Assembly: GCF_014281965.1 (NCBI RefSeq)
Contig: NZ_JACFTB010000006.1
Span: 242,113-306,112, forward strand
DNA length: 64,000 nt
Origin: Rhodococcus sp. BP22
Lineage (GTDB): Bacteria; Actinomycetota; Actinomycetes; Mycobacteriales; Mycobacteriaceae
Reading direction: 5' to 3'
The translations under genes and the position numbers were made by a program. The notes under the pieces were generated by a model that was given only the letters and a program-made list of their open reading frames with translations, ran no database searches and was not told the origin of the DNA. This document shows, piece after piece, positions 7,911 to 17,975 of the stretch. Numbering within the stretch: position 1 is the stretch's first letter; every line of letters begins with the position of its first letter.

Positions 7911-8378
7911 ATGAGGTTTCTGGCTGCGGGAGTTTTGATGTGCATCCTGCTCGTCGGCTGCGCGAGCGAGGCGTCGACGTCAGGCAGCGTCGACGTCGAA
8001 ACCACGAGCAGTCCGGCCGCCACCGACCCGATGCGCTCCCCTAGTTCCCCGCCTGTTCCCGTCGAGGTCCCTGTCGGAGAGGTCGGGACGATGTTCGAAT
8101 CGACACCCGAACTGATTCGCGCGGCGCCGACACCGTTCGAATCGTGGAGTCAGATCTCTCCCAACACCATCGCCATCCACTTCGTCACCGGGACGCCCGA
8201 GTGCTACGGCGCCGACGCGAAGGTCACCGAAACCGATACCGAAGTGGTGATCGCGCTCCGAACAGGCACCCGCCAGGAAGCGGCAGACAAAGCCTGCATC
8301 ATGGTGGCCGTATACGGCACGATGCAGATGACATTGCACAGCCCGCTCGGAGATCGCACCGTCGTCAACGCGGCATGA
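7911..8378 (+). CDS. Putative lipoprotein of unknown function
   Basis: A 155-residue protein beginning MRFLAAGVLMCILLVGC, a signal peptide with lipobox LVGC, so Cys17 is the likely anchor. A Ser/Thr/Pro-rich linker follows (residues 20-55). The C-terminal domain has two cysteines (PECYG, DKACIMV) likely to form a disulfide. Start ATG 7911 has ggagg six bases upstream; an earlier in-frame start would put a charged segment before the signal. I do not recognise the domain. Confidence 0.78.
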   Translation: MRFLAAGVLMCILLVGCASEASTSGSVDVETTSSPAATDPMRSPSSPPVPVEVPVGEVGTMFESTPELIRAAPTPFESWSQISPNTIAIHFVTGTPECYGADAKVTETDTEVVIALRTGTRQEAADKACIMVAVYGTMQMTLHSPLGDRTVVNAA

Positions 8379-8402
8379 CAGACAAGAAAGTCCAACCAAG
8401 AT

Positions 8403-10352
8403 TCACGGCTTCCGGCGCCGCTTCAGATAGTCGCTGACCACCGCTGCTCCGAGACCATCCAGATCCGGCGCAATGACTCGCCCACCGACCCGTTCGGCCA
8501 TCCGATCGACGACACGCGCAAGCCCCGGATCGTCACCGAGACGAAAAATAGTCACCTGCGCACCGAGTTTCGCAATATTGTCCAGCTCCCGGACCGTGAG
8601 ACCCAGAGTGCGCGGACTCGGCGGATAGTCGAAATACGCATTCCCGTCCGGTTCCAAATGCGCCGTGGGCTCGCCATCCGTCACGATCAGCACCACCGGT
8701 TGAGCGTTGGGATGACGGCGCAAATGCCGACCCGCCAACAGCAGGGCGTGGTGCAGGTTCGTGCCCTGATCGTAGGCGCCGTCCAAGCCTGCCAACTCCG
8801 ACGCCGTCAACTTCTGCGCGTGACGCCCGAACCCGATCAACTGTAGATCGTCGCCCCGAAACCGCGTGCTCACCAGATGCTCGAGCGCCAACGCCGTGCG
8901 CTTCATCGGCACCCACCGACCGTCCATCACCATCGAGAAAGACGTATCGACGAGCAGCGCGACGGCCGCCTGCGTTCGAGTTTCGGTCTCACTGATCTCG
9001 ACATCCGTGACCTGCAAGGACACCGGAAACCCCGATCCTTGGGCCGCTGTGCGCAACACCGCGTTGTTGACCGTGCGCGTGACGTCCCACGGCTCGGTAT
9101 CACCGAACTCCCATGCCCTCGACGCCCCGGTCGGCTCCCCCATCGCGCCCGCCTTGCGGGTATCTCGCTCGCCACCGCGTCGGGAAATCTTGCCTGCGAC
9201 ATCACGGAGCGCCGACTGTCCGAGCTGACGCATCGCCTTCGGTGACAGCCGCCATTGACCGTCGGCTCCCTTGTCCATGAAACCCTGCTGCTGCAAAGCC
9301 TTTTCGAGTTCAGAGAGCATTCGCGCGTCCGCTGCAGCTTCCGGGCCGAGCTGTTTGAGGAGCGATTCCGCATCGATATCGTCCAGCGCAGCACCGTTGT
9401 ACTGTTGCGACAGTTGGTTTCCCAGATTCTCCAGCTCCGCGATGTCCTGCAGCGCACCCGTGCCATCGCCGAGGCCCATACCGTTCTCACCGCGGAAGTT
9501 CTGCGATCCGTCCCAATCCTCACCGGGCCTTGCCGCCTGTAGGTTCTGATCGAGTTGGTCGAGCTGGCTCAGCAGACTCGAATCACCGAATGCCTGTTGC
9601 GCCAGCGCATCCAGTTCCGCGCGTTGCTCCGGACTGAGGGAGTTTCTCAGGCGCTGAGCTGCCGCAGCTCGCTGCGCAAGCGAATCGAGAAGCTCTTCCA
9701 CGTTCTGTGGGTTCTCCGGGAAGTGCTGCCCATGCTTGTTCATGAACTCGTCGAACTGCGCGTCCGTGTCCTCGCCCTTGTTGTGCGCGTCGAGCAACTC
9801 GTTCAGGTCTTTCAGCATCTCGCTGATCGCCTGCCGATCCTCATCGGTGGCACCTTCGAGCGCCTTCTTCATGCCGGCGAAGCGTTGATCGAGCATCTCG
9901 CGACCGAGCAGATCTTTGATCTTCTCGTAGTTCTCCCGCGACTCCGGCGAGCGCCAGTCGTAGTCCGCCAGTTCCTGCACTGCCTGCGCGGTGGACGGTG
10001 ACAGATCGCCGATCTGCATCTCCTTGAAGCGCGCATCGTCGTCCAGTGCGCGCGCGAGCGTCTTACGTTCTTCGAGCACCGCCTTGTCGAGGAGCTCGCG
10101 AACCTCCTGCAACGTGCCGTCCAAATTGTTCTTACGCAACATGTCTCGACGACGACGGTTGGCCTGAGCCGCGAGATCGTCGAGACCACGCATGTTCTGT
10201 GTACCGCGTCGCAACATCTCTTGCAGAGCCCTACGCGGAGATGCCCCCTCGAGGACATCGTTGCCGATCGATTCGAGTGCTTCCCTCAGATCGACCGGAG
10301 GCGCCAGCGGATCGGGTCCTCCGTGATATCGACCGTATCTGCTGGCCGACAT
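8403..10352 (-). CDS. VWA-domain protein partnered with MoxR-like AAA ATPase
   Basis: A 649-residue cytoplasmic protein corresponding by position to M. tuberculosis Rv0959. Residues 1-420 are acidic, Gln/Leu/Asp-rich and helical. The C-terminal third is a von Willebrand A domain with a complete metal site: LLVDTSFSM (DxSxS), then the GTNLHHALLLA threonine and IVTDGEP aspartate. Such VWA proteins act with AAA ATPases as chelatase- or chaperone-like machines that remodel targets or insert metal. ATG 10352 overlaps the stop of the AAA gene (TGATG), showing coupling. The target is unknown. Confidence 0.87.
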   Translation of the reverse strand: MSASRYGRYHGGPDPLAPPVDLREALESIGNDVLEGASPRRALQEMLRRGTQNMRGLDDLAAQANRRRRDMLRKNNLDGTLQEVRELLDKAVLEERKTLARALDDDARFKEMQIGDLSPSTAQAVQELADYDWRSPESRENYEKIKDLLGREMLDQRFAGMKKALEGATDEDRQAISEMLKDLNELLDAHNKGEDTDAQFDEFMNKHGQHFPENPQNVEELLDSLAQRAAAAQRLRNSLSPEQRAELDALAQQAFGDSSLLSQLDQLDQNLQAARPGEDWDGSQNFRGENGMGLGDGTGALQDIAELENLGNQLSQQYNGAALDDIDAESLLKQLGPEAAADARMLSELEKALQQQGFMDKGADGQWRLSPKAMRQLGQSALRDVAGKISRRGGERDTRKAGAMGEPTGASRAWEFGDTEPWDVTRTVNNAVLRTAAQGSGFPVSLQVTDVEISETETRTQAAVALLVDTSFSMVMDGRWVPMKRTALALEHLVSTRFRGDDLQLIGFGRHAQKLTASELAGLDGAYDQGTNLHHALLLAGRHLRRHPNAQPVVLIVTDGEPTAHLEPDGNAYFDYPPSPRTLGLTVRELDNIAKLGAQVTIFRLGDDPGLARVVDRMAERVGGRVIAPDLDGLGAAVVSDYLKRRRKP

Positions 10353-11737
10353 CAGCTGTACACCGTCTGACCGTCTTCGTCGGGATCCTTGGCGATCCGG
10401 CGAGCCAGGTACAGCCCTTCGAGTGCAAGTTCGGTTGCCGCGGCCCGCTCGCCATCGGAAGAAGCATCGAGCCGTGCAGAAACCTCGTCGAGCACCTCCA
10501 GATCGGGAAGCTCTCCGAGCAACGCTTTGGCGGTGATCCGGTCACCCGTCACCACCGGCTCGCCCTGCTCGATCGCTGTCACCAAGGGGGCCAAGTTGAT
10601 TCCACCGAGACGCTCACGGACGGTATCGGCCGTTGCACGACGCAGCAGATGCTCGAGCACCTCGCCCTCGCGGCCCTCTTCCCCTGACTCGAACTCGACC
10701 TTGCCGCGTAGAACCTCGATGATCGTGCCCAGATCTACCGGACGCGCTACCGCATCGGCCTCGCCGAGCACAGCAGCGCGATGGATGGCCGCAGCCGAGA
10801 TGGTCTCGGCCGCCGCGATCGCGAAGCGCGCCGACACACCCGAACGCTGATCGATCGACGGCGACTCACGCAGAAGTCGGGTGAAGCGTGCCAGAACCTC
10901 GAGCAGATACGACGGGACCGTCGCTGTCAGCTCGGCCTCCTGCTCGATGACCGAAACCTCGTCGCCCAGCACTATCGGATAGTGCGTGCGGATCTCCGCG
11001 CCGAAACGGTCCTTCAGCGGCGTGATGATGCGTCCACGATTGGTGTAGTCCTCGGGGTTCGCACTTGCCACGAGCAACACGTCGAGAGGCAGCCGGAGGG
11101 TGTACCCGCGGACCTGGATGTCGCGCTCTTCCATGACGTTGAGCAGCGACACCTGGATGCGCTCGGCGAGATCGGGGAGCTCGTTGATCGCGACAATTCC
11201 GCGGTGGCTTCGTGGAACCAGCCCGAAGTGAATGGTCTCCGGATCACCGAGGCTTCGGCCCTCGGCGACCTTGACCGGGTCGACGTCGCCGACGAGGTCT
11301 GCAACTGAGGTATCGGGCGTCGCCAACTTCTCTGCATACCGCTCGCTGCGGTGGCGCCAACCGATGCCCAGTGCCTCGCCGAACTCGGCGGCCTTCCTGA
11401 TACTCGCCGGGGTGATCGGCTCGTAGGGATGCTCGCCGAGTTCGGAGCCCTCGATCACAGGCGACCACTCGTCGAGCAACAGGTGCAAGGTACGCAGTAG
11501 GCGCGTCTTGCCTTGCCCCCGCTCCCCGAGCAGGACGACGTCATGGCCGGCAATGATGGCGCGCTCGAGCTGTGGCAGAACCGTCCTGTCGAAGCCGACG
11601 ATTCCCGGCCACGCAGATGTCCCTTCGCGAAGGGCGTCGAGCAGATTGTCCCGGAGTTCTTCCTTGACCGAACGCTGTACGTGTCCGGATGCGCGCAGTT
11701 CGCCGACGGTGGTCATGCCAGGTTTGGTAGAGGTCAC
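10352..11737 (-). CDS. MoxR/BchI-type AAA+ ATPase
   Basis: A 461-residue ATPase equivalent to Rv0958. Walker A is GERGQGKTR near residue 74. The Walker B region reads GIVAINELPDLAERIQ, with Asn-Glu in place of the usual Asp-Glu. The arginine-finger/sensor region (VASANPEDYTNRGRIITPL) is well kept. It resembles the ATPase subunit of magnesium chelatase, but no cobalamin or chlorophyll genes are nearby, so a chaperone role with the downstream VWA protein is more likely. GTG 11737 is the start used; ATG 11716 is possible. Confidence 0.87.
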   Translation of the reverse strand: MTSTKPGMTTVGELRASGHVQRSVKEELRDNLLDALREGTSAWPGIVGFDRTVLPQLERAIIAGHDVVLLGERGQGKTRLLRTLHLLLDEWSPVIEGSELGEHPYEPITPASIRKAAEFGEALGIGWRHRSERYAEKLATPDTSVADLVGDVDPVKVAEGRSLGDPETIHFGLVPRSHRGIVAINELPDLAERIQVSLLNVMEERDIQVRGYTLRLPLDVLLVASANPEDYTNRGRIITPLKDRFGAEIRTHYPIVLGDEVSVIEQEAELTATVPSYLLEVLARFTRLLRESPSIDQRSGVSARFAIAAAETISAAAIHRAAVLGEADAVARPVDLGTIIEVLRGKVEFESGEEGREGEVLEHLLRRATADTVRERLGGINLAPLVTAIEQGEPVVTGDRITAKALLGELPDLEVLDEVSARLDASSDGERAAATELALEGLYLARRIAKDPDEDGQTVYS

Positions 11738-11824
11738 TTCACCACGTTACGAGCGTTCGCACATTTGTGCACCCCCTACCCTGATTCGGGCGTCCCGACG
11801 AGCGGGGATGCACAACTGCGAACT

Positions 11825-13378
11825 CTAGTGCGCGAAGTGCCGTGCACCCGTCAGATACAACGTGACACCGGCATCCTGAGCGGCGGCGATGACCTCGTTG
11901 TCGCGTACCGATCCGCCGGGCTGTACAACAGCGCGCACCCCGGCGCTCAGCAACACCTGCAACCCGTCGGGGAAAGGGAAGAAAGCATCCGAGGACGCGA
12001 CCGAACCTTCGACGCGGTCGCCTGCCCGCTGGACCGCCAGATGAGCCGCATCGACGCGATTGACCTGGCCCATTCCGACGCCGACCGAAGCGCCGTCGTG
12101 CGCGAGAAGTATCGCGTTGGACTTGACTGCTCTACATGCACGCCAAGCGAATTCGAGATCCTTCAGCGTCTGTTCGTCGGCCGGCTCCCCGGCTGCGAGG
12201 GTCCAGTTGGCCGGGTTGTCACCATCGGCGTCGATCGCGTCCCGCTGCTGCAGGAGCGTGCCGCCCGAAATCGGCTTCAGCTCGATACCCTGCGGTGACG
12301 GCGGCGTAGCAAGAAGCACACGAATGTTCTTCTTACGCTGGAGAACTCCCAACGCACCATCAGCGTACGACGGCGCGACGATAACCTCGGTGAAGATCTC
12401 CGCTACCTGCTCCGCCATCTCGACGGTCACCTCGCGGTTGGCTGCGATGACGCCGCCGTATGCGCTGACCGGATCACAGGCGTGCGCTTTGCGATGGGCC
12501 TCGGCGATGTTCTCGCCCAACGCAATACCGCACGGGTTGGCATGTTTGACGATCGCGACGGTCGGCGCAGAGTGGTCGAACGCAGCCCGCCACGCGGCGT
12601 CGGCGTCGGTGAAGTTGTTGTACGACATCTCCTTACCGTGCAACTGCTTCGCCTGCGCAATGCCGTCACCCGCTGGGTCGATGTACAGCGCAGCAGCCTG
12701 GTGCGGATTCTCGCCGTACCGAAGCACTGCCGACCGGTCCCACGTGCCCCCGATCCACTCGGGGAATGTCGACTCGGGATCACTCACGAGGACACTGCTC
12801 ATCCACGAAGCGACTGCGACGTCGTACGACGCAGTGTGTGCAAACGCCTGCGCCGCAAGGGCAGTGCGTTCAGCGAGAGTGAATCCGCCACCGGATACGG
12901 CAGCGAGAACATCTTCGTACCGAGCCGGATCCACAACCACAGCCACCGAGGGATGATTCTTCGCCGCAGCGCGAACCATCGACGGTCCACCGATATCGAT
13001 CTGCTCGACACATTCGTCTTCGCTCGCGCCACTACGAACAGTCTCGGTGAACGGGTAAAGATTGACGACAACAAGCTCGAACGCCTCGATACCGAGCTCT
13101 TCGAGCTGCGCAAGATGCTCGGGCCGACGCGTGTCCGCCAGCACTCCGGCATGAACGCGTGGGTGCAGGGTCTTGACCCGGCCGTCGAGCGTCTCGGGGA
13201 AGCCGGTGAGATCCTCGACCTTGGTGACCGGAATCCCCGCGTCGGCGATCTTCGACGCCGTGGAACCGGTGGACACGAGGGCGACGCCTGCGTTGTGCAA
13301 ACCGGTCGCGAGTTCGATCAGTCCGGTCTTGTCGTAAACACTGACCAACGCACGCCGCACTGCTTTACGTTCACTCAT
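11825..13378 (-). CDS. purH: Bifunctional AICAR transformylase/IMP cyclohydrolase
   Basis: A 517-residue enzyme for the last two steps of IMP synthesis. The N-terminal MGS-fold cyclohydrolase has [22 protein letters not shown] and [15 protein letters not shown]. The C-terminal transformylase has KHANPCGIA with the catalytic Lys-His pair and [11 protein letters not shown]. Length is normal. It overlaps purN by 4 bp (ATGA), forming perM-purN-purH, the order of the Rv0955-Rv0957 block. Confidence 0.97.
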   Translation of the reverse strand: MSERKAVRRALVSVYDKTGLIELATGLHNAGVALVSTGSTASKIADAGIPVTKVEDLTGFPETLDGRVKTLHPRVHAGVLADTRRPEHLAQLEELGIEAFELVVVNLYPFTETVRSGASEDECVEQIDIGGPSMVRAAAKNHPSVAVVVDPARYEDVLAAVSGGGFTLAERTALAAQAFAHTASYDVAVASWMSSVLVSDPESTFPEWIGGTWDRSAVLRYGENPHQAAALYIDPAGDGIAQAKQLHGKEMSYNNFTDADAAWRAAFDHSAPTVAIVKHANPCGIALGENIAEAHRKAHACDPVSAYGGVIAANREVTVEMAEQVAEIFTEVIVAPSYADGALGVLQRKKNIRVLLATPPSPQGIELKPISGGTLLQQRDAIDADGDNPANWTLAAGEPADEQTLKDLEFAWRACRAVKSNAILLAHDGASVGVGMGQVNRVDAAHLAVQRAGDRVEGSVASSDAFFPFPDGLQVLLSAGVRAVVQPGGSVRDNEVIAAAQDAGVTLYLTGARHFAH

Positions 13379-13998
13379 CGCCTAATCTGAGCCTTTCGTC
13401 CATCGGAGACAACACCTCGGGTGGCCACGGCCGCGATCACATCGACCAGCAGCCGTCGTTCCACAGTTTTGATTCGCTCGTGCAGCGACGATTCACTGTC
13501 GCCTTCGTGCACCGCCACGGCCTCTTGGGCCAAGATCGGTCCGGTATCGACACCCGAGTCGACGAGGTGCACCGTCGACCCAGTCAGCTTGACGCCGTAA
13601 TCGATCGCGTCCCGAACAGCATGTGCACCGGGAAACGAAGGCAGCAGCGCCGGGTGTGTGTTGATGATGCGCCCGGCGAAAGCATCGATGAAGCTCGGGC
13701 CCAGGATCTTCATGAATCCGGCGGTGACGACGAGATCCGGCTGATGCTTCGCGACGGATTCGGTGAGTGCCACGTCCCACTGCGAGCGGTCCGCGTAATC
13801 ACGAAGCCCGACACGGAAGTGGGTGATGTCAGCCGCACGTGCGTGCTCTACAGCGTCGCACTCGCGGTCGACGCCGACGGCAGTGATGAGCGCTGGGTAG
13901 GAGTCCACCGCTGCAGCTGCGATCAGCGACTGCAACAGCGAGCCGGTGCCCGAAGCAAGGACAACGACTCGTGCTCGGTGCTCACGCGAGGCAGTCAG
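13375..13998 (-). CDS. purN: Phosphoribosylglycinamide formyltransferase, probable CTG start
   Basis: GAR transformylase, third step of purine synthesis, about 207 residues. The phosphate loop LASGTGSLL lies near residues 15-23, and the catalytic block includes [16 protein letters not shown] and [13 protein letters not shown]. Starting at the first TTG in frame (13935) would delete the phosphate loop. Reading upstream there is no in-frame ATG, GTG or TTG, but AGGAGA (complement of 14005-14010) lies six bases before CTG 13998, so I take CTG as the start. It is 55 bp downstream of the PerM-like gene and coupled to purH. Confidence 0.9.
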   Translation of the reverse strand: MTASREHRARVVVLASGTGSLLQSLIAAAAVDSYPALITAVGVDRECDAVEHARAADITHFRVGLRDYADRSQWDVALTESVAKHQPDLVVTAGFMKILGPSFIDAFAGRIINTHPALLPSFPGAHAVRDAIDYGVKLTGSTVHLVDSGVDTGPILAQEAVAVHEGDSESSLHERIKTVERRLLVDVIAAVATRGVVSDGRKAQIRR

Positions 13999-14053
13999 CG
14001 CAGTTCTCCTGAGAATCGTCGTGGTTGCCCGTCGATCCGGGCCAGCACAAAGA

Positions 14054-15553
14054 CTAGTCGCTGCGCTCTGCAGGCTTGACGGGCAGGTCCTCTGTGGACT
14101 TCACCTCGACCGGTTCTTCCACGTCCGACGTCGGTGGCGCAGCCAAGTCGACGACCTCTGCCTCGACGACGTCTGCAGCCGCCTCAGGTTCTGGCGCAAT
14201 CGTGGGCACGTCGACGGCCTCGGGCACGTCGATTACCTCGGCATCCAGAGCATGTTCTTCATGGACGACGGGTGGGGTATCGGCGGGCTGTTGGGCATCG
14301 ACGGACCGGGCACGAGGCGTCAGGACAGGCTGCTCGCTTGTGCGCACAGTTTTCTCGGGCAGCGAATCTTCGTGCTTCGATCCCCCACGCCACGCAGTGA
14401 GTGCGGCAGCGAGTGATCCGACCACCGCCAACCAGGCGAACGTCAACAAACCGAACGACCACGCTGTGATTTCGACGGTACCGAACGTCCCCAGGTTTCC
14501 GCCTGCCGCGAAGCCGCCCACTGTCGCGAGAATCCCTAGCGCCGCTGCACCGAGCCAAACTGAGGACATTGCGTAATGCACGTCGACGGTTCGACGTGCG
14601 CAATCGCGGCCGAGCATGACAGCAGCGGTGATCGGGACCACGAGCATCAGGAACCACGTCGTCTGCGCTGAGCCCTCCGGCAGAACCGCCAGGACGGGGA
14701 GCGGCGGAAGTGGACCGGCAGCGGTGTGAAAAAGGCTGACCGAGGCTTCGCCGACATGCGCCGCGGATCCGACCGACACCGCAGAAGTTCCGAGCACCAC
14801 ATTCGGTAGATAGAGGATCGAGAGCACGGTGAGCCCGAGAACGCCGACGAATCCGTTCCCGGCGTCGAGAAGCATCTCCATCGTCGACCACGACGCGACC
14901 ATCGCCGCGAGCGATACAGCTGCACCGCCTGCGATCAGGACCATCGCGGCGCGCATCGTCGGCCGCACGACCTCGCCCACCCAAGTGGGTACCCACGGGG
15001 CCAAGCCGAGCGAATGCCAGCCTCCCATCACCACACCGATGGCGGCAGCGATGGCATGGACTGCGGCGACCCAAGCAAACGCGTGAAACGCATTCGGGCT
15101 CGACAGACCGATAGCGGCCGAGGCATCGGTGGCAACAGCCAGAGCAACAGCGGTGACGAGCAGTGGCCCGAGAACGGCGGCAGCGAAGATCGATCCCAAT
15201 TCTCGACGCGTCGGGAACTCCTCCGACACCCGGTGGACCGCGCGGGCGACGACGACCATGAGCACAATCGTCGGAAGCAACGGAAACACTCCGAGAGCCG
15301 TTCCGGAAATACTCAACGGCACCTGATGTACGGCGAACCACATCCCGGCAATCGCGCCGAGCGTCCCGGTGAGCTCACTGTTGGCGGAGACGAGCGTGAC
15401 CAGAACGAGCGAAGCAAGTATTGCTATCAAGAGGGCAGGAACCCGGAAGCCGACCCGGACCAACATTCTGGATTGCACAGGAGTCAACAGCGGTGGACGC
15501 TGCTGTGTCTGGTGCCGCGTACGCCGTCTCTCGTGATTCAGTAGAGCGCTCAT
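14054..15553 (-). CDS. DUF6350 / PerM-like polytopic membrane protein
   Basis: A protein of about 499 residues. The first 410 residues contain about ten to eleven hydrophobic helices (for example VPALLIAILASLVLVTLVSA at the N-terminus). The last 90 are a cytoplasmic Pro/Glu/Val-rich acidic tail. Position immediately before purN and after the CfsA-like gene matches Rv0955 (PerM), an integral membrane protein needed for cell division stability under stress in M. tuberculosis. I infer a divisome-related role from family and synteny. The N-terminus begins with adjacent GTG and ATG codons; ATG 15553 is used. Confidence 0.8.
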   Translation of the reverse strand: MSALLNHERRRTRHQTQQRPPLLTPVQSRMLVRVGFRVPALLIAILASLVLVTLVSANSELTGTLGAIAGMWFAVHQVPLSISGTALGVFPLLPTIVLMVVVARAVHRVSEEFPTRRELGSIFAAAVLGPLLVTAVALAVATDASAAIGLSSPNAFHAFAWVAAVHAIAAAIGVVMGGWHSLGLAPWVPTWVGEVVRPTMRAAMVLIAGGAAVSLAAMVASWSTMEMLLDAGNGFVGVLGLTVLSILYLPNVVLGTSAVSVGSAAHVGEASVSLFHTAAGPLPPLPVLAVLPEGSAQTTWFLMLVVPITAAVMLGRDCARRTVDVHYAMSSVWLGAAALGILATVGGFAAGGNLGTFGTVEITAWSFGLLTFAWLAVVGSLAAALTAWRGGSKHEDSLPEKTVRTSEQPVLTPRARSVDAQQPADTPPVVHEEHALDAEVIDVPEAVDVPTIAPEPEAAADVVEAEVVDLAAPPTSDVEEPVEVKSTEDLPVKPAERSD

Positions 15554-15609
15554 CACGGATCAGGGTTTCACCATCGGGCGAGGCGATGGATCAGGCGCGC
15601 CGAAGATCC

Positions 15610-16749
15610 CTACTTCTCGTCGTCGTCGGCGGGAGTGGTGCCGAACGCCTGAGTGGGTTCACTGTAGGAGGGCCCACCGGTCGAGCCACTCTCTGTGGGC
15701 GTGGACGACCCTGCGGACTGCTGATCCATCGGCACTGCCTGTGTCTCGGGTGGGACTGCATGCTGGGGCGCTCCCGATCCCGCAGAACCCACCGGCGGTT
15801 GGCCGTACTGGTACTGGCTGTACGGCGAAGACTGATCGGCAGAGCCCGTCGGCCCGCTTGCACCTTGCTGCTGGGGGTCGACCGGGTAACCGAGGCTGCC
15901 GGACGGATTTTGTCCGCGCGCAGGCTGATTGGGTGCAGGCTGTCCCGAGTAGGTCGGTGGAACGTAACCACCCTGGACCGGGCCGCCATAGCTCTGCTGT
16001 GGCTGACCATAACCGTAGTTCGGTGCCTGCTGACCCGGCTGGCGGTAACCCTGAGTTGGCGAATAACCCTGGAACTGATTCTGTTGGCCGTACGAAACAG
16101 CCTTAGGTGCAGGCACTTTCAAAACATCCGCACCGAACAGAAGGCCGGCGATCGCAGCAAGGGACTGAATGAACCCGAGTACCAAGACGATGATGGCGCC
16201 AGTTCCCAGACCGATCGAGCTACCTATTCCTCCGCCCGAGTCGATATTGAAGGACTGGAATACCAGCGTCAGCCAACCTGAAACCGCCAACGCTGCTGCG
16301 ATTCCGATGGTGCTCGACTGCTTGGGTAGCAATCCGACCGCTGCCACGAGACCCGAGGCCAACAGCAGCGCGATCGAAGTGGGGTCACCGTTGCCGAACT
16401 GAAAGAAGTTACTGGATACGTCGAACGCCGAGTACTGGCCGGCCAGGCCGATCAGAAAACCGATCCCGCCGAGCGCAGCGACGACCAGTGTCAGAATCCG
16501 TGGAAGCGGCAACGGCGTATTCGAAGCAGGCGACGGCGAGTACTGACCTGGTTGCGAGTACGACTGCTGCCCTGGCGTCTGCTGAGACGGACCCTGCGAA
16601 GAGGACCCCTGCGATGACGGACCCTGCGGTGACGGACCCTGTGGTGACGGACCCTGCGGGGTCGCACCGTAGGACGGGCCATGGCTACCGTATCCACCGG
16701 CTCCGTAACCGGGCGAACCTGAGTTTGGGCCCTCGGGCGGATAGGTCAT
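15610..16749 (-). CDS. DUF5336 / CfsA (34 kDa antigen)-like membrane protein
   Basis: A 379-residue protein. Residues 1-75 are low complexity, with repeats of the type GPSPQ (four consecutive copies with variants) rich in Gly, Ser, Pro, Gln. Four membrane helices follow (about 80-225), and then a second Gln/Gly/Pro/Tyr-rich tail (SYGQQNQFQGYSPTQGY) ending acidic. This matches Rv0954, the 34 kDa antigenic protein recently called CfsA, linked to the divisome. ATG 16749 is chosen because aggtgag lies 8 bases upstream; GTG 16758 is the alternative. Confidence 0.85.
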   Translation of the reverse strand: MTYPPEGPNSGSPGYGAGGYGSHGPSYGATPQGPSPQGPSPQGPSSQGSSSQGPSQQTPGQQSYSQPGQYSPSPASNTPLPLPRILTLVVAALGGIGFLIGLAGQYSAFDVSSNFFQFGNGDPTSIALLLASGLVAAVGLLPKQSSTIGIAAALAVSGWLTLVFQSFNIDSGGGIGSSIGLGTGAIIVLVLGFIQSLAAIAGLLFGADVLKVPAPKAVSYGQQNQFQGYSPTQGYRQPGQQAPNYGYGQPQQSYGGPVQGGYVPPTYSGQPAPNQPARGQNPSGSLGYPVDPQQQGASGPTGSADQSSPYSQYQYGQPPVGSAGSGAPQHAVPPETQAVPMDQQSAGSSTPTESGSTGGPSYSEPTQAFGTTPADDDEK

Positions 16750-16946
16750 GACACTCACCTCATGTTTCTACGTCGAAATCGGGTCCACGGACCACGCTAG
16801 TCTACGGACCCGGTGCGACACCTCGCCCAGCGTCGACTAGCGCAGGTGACACAGCAGCGGCGTGGCCCAAAGACGTTGCGGGGCCAGCAAATCGATCGCT
16901 TCAATGCGCCATTCATACGATCTGATGGCTCGAGTGCGCCATTCAA

Positions 16947-17009
16947 GCGGGCGGGCGGGGGCACGCGGGCGGGCGGGGCACGCGGGCGGGCGGGGCACGC
17001 GGGCGGCAC
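16947..17009. repeat. GC-rich tandem repeat, 17-bp unit
   Basis: About 3.6 copies of GCGGGCGGGCGGGGCAC, one with an extra G, between the CfsA-like gene and sucD. Just upstream are two copies of tgcgccattca (about 16907 and 16935). No protein gene is convincing across 16750-17055. The tract ends next to the sucD terminator. Confidence 0.85.
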
Positions 17010-17012
17010 ACA

Positions 17013-17043
17013 AAAGGCCCGCCACCACCGGTGACGGGCCTTT
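17013..17043 (-). terminator. Intrinsic terminator of the sucCD operon
   Basis: Inverted repeat AAAGGCCCG (17013-17021) and CGGGCCTTT (17035-17043) begins 12 bp after the sucD stop on the minus strand. The far side reads CCTTTTGTG on the minus strand, giving a T-rich end. Confidence 0.8.
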
Positions 17044-17055
17044 CGAAGGTGAAAG

Positions 17056-17967
17056 CTACTTGACGGAGAGCGATTCGAGGATCTCGCGGGCGAGTGCAGC
17101 AGTCTCGGACGGCGTCTTGCCGACCTTGACGCCTGCAGCCTCGAGAGCGTCCTTCTTGCCCTGAGCCGTACCCGAGGAGCCGGAGACGATGGCGCCTGCG
17201 TGGCCCATGGTCTTGCCCTCGGGAGCGGTGAAGCCTGCGACGTAGCCGACGACGGGCTTGGTCACGTTGGCCTTGATGTAATCGGCTGCGCGCTCTTCAG
17301 CATCGCCACCGATTTCACCGATCATGACGATGATCTTGGTCTCGGGATCGTTCTCGAACGCCTCGATGGCGTCGATGTGCGTCGTACCGATGACCGGGTC
17401 TCCGCCGATGCCGATGGCCGTCGAGAAACCGAAGTCACGGAGTTCGAACATCATCTGGTAGGTCAGCGTGCCGGACTTCGAGACGAGGCCGATGGGCCCG
17501 GTGCCGGAGATGTTGGCGGGCGTGATGCCGACGAGAGCTTCACCGGGGGTGATGATGCCGGGGCAGTTCGGTCCGATGATGCGGGTCTTCTTGCCCTTCT
17601 CCACGTTGTAGGCCCACGCGTACGCGGAGTCCTGCACGGGGATGCCCTCGGTGATGACGACGAGCAGCGGGATCTCCGCGTCGATCGCTTCGACGATAGC
17701 GTCCTTGGCGAATGCCGGCGGCACGAAAGCGATGGAGACGTCCGCGCCGGTCTTCTCGATTGCCTCGGCGACGGTGCCGAAGACGGGAAGTTCGATGTCG
17801 TTGCCGTCTTTGTCGACGTGCTTGACCGTGGTTCCGGCCTTACGTGCGTTGACGCCGCCGACGACCTGGGTGCCGGCCTTGAGCATCAGAGCGGTGTGCT
17901 TGGTGCCCTCGCCGCCGGTGATGCCCTGGACGATGACCTTGTTGTCCTTGTTCAGAAAGATTGACAT
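17056..17967 (-). CDS. sucD: Succinyl-CoA synthetase, alpha subunit
   Basis: A 303-residue ADP/GDP-forming ligase subunit of the TCA cycle. The N-terminal CoA-binding Rossmann fold begins [20 protein letters not shown]. The active-site histidine lies in [30 protein letters not shown] is also diagnostic. It is 8 bp downstream of sucC and shares its transcript; a hairpin terminator follows. Confidence 0.97.
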   Translation of the reverse strand: MSIFLNKDNKVIVQGITGGEGTKHTALMLKAGTQVVGGVNARKAGTTVKHVDKDGNDIELPVFGTVAEAIEKTGADVSIAFVPPAFAKDAIVEAIDAEIPLLVVITEGIPVQDSAYAWAYNVEKGKKTRIIGPNCPGIITPGEALVGITPANISGTGPIGLVSKSGTLTYQMMFELRDFGFSTAIGIGGDPVIGTTHIDAIEAFENDPETKIIVMIGEIGGDAEERAADYIKANVTKPVVGYVAGFTAPEGKTMGHAGAIVSGSSGTAQGKKDALEAAGVKVGKTPSETAALAREILESLSVK

Positions 17968-17975
17968 GGTTTCCT

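Noticed and set aside
12482..13390. Long plus-strand open frame opposite purH
   Set aside because: It is a shadow of purH, which has all family motifs and normal length.
16837..17028. Minus-strand open frame crossing the 17-bp tandem repeat
   Set aside because: The Pro/Ala/Arg-rich half is only translated repeat. No ribosome site or known family; treated as noncoding repeat DNA.
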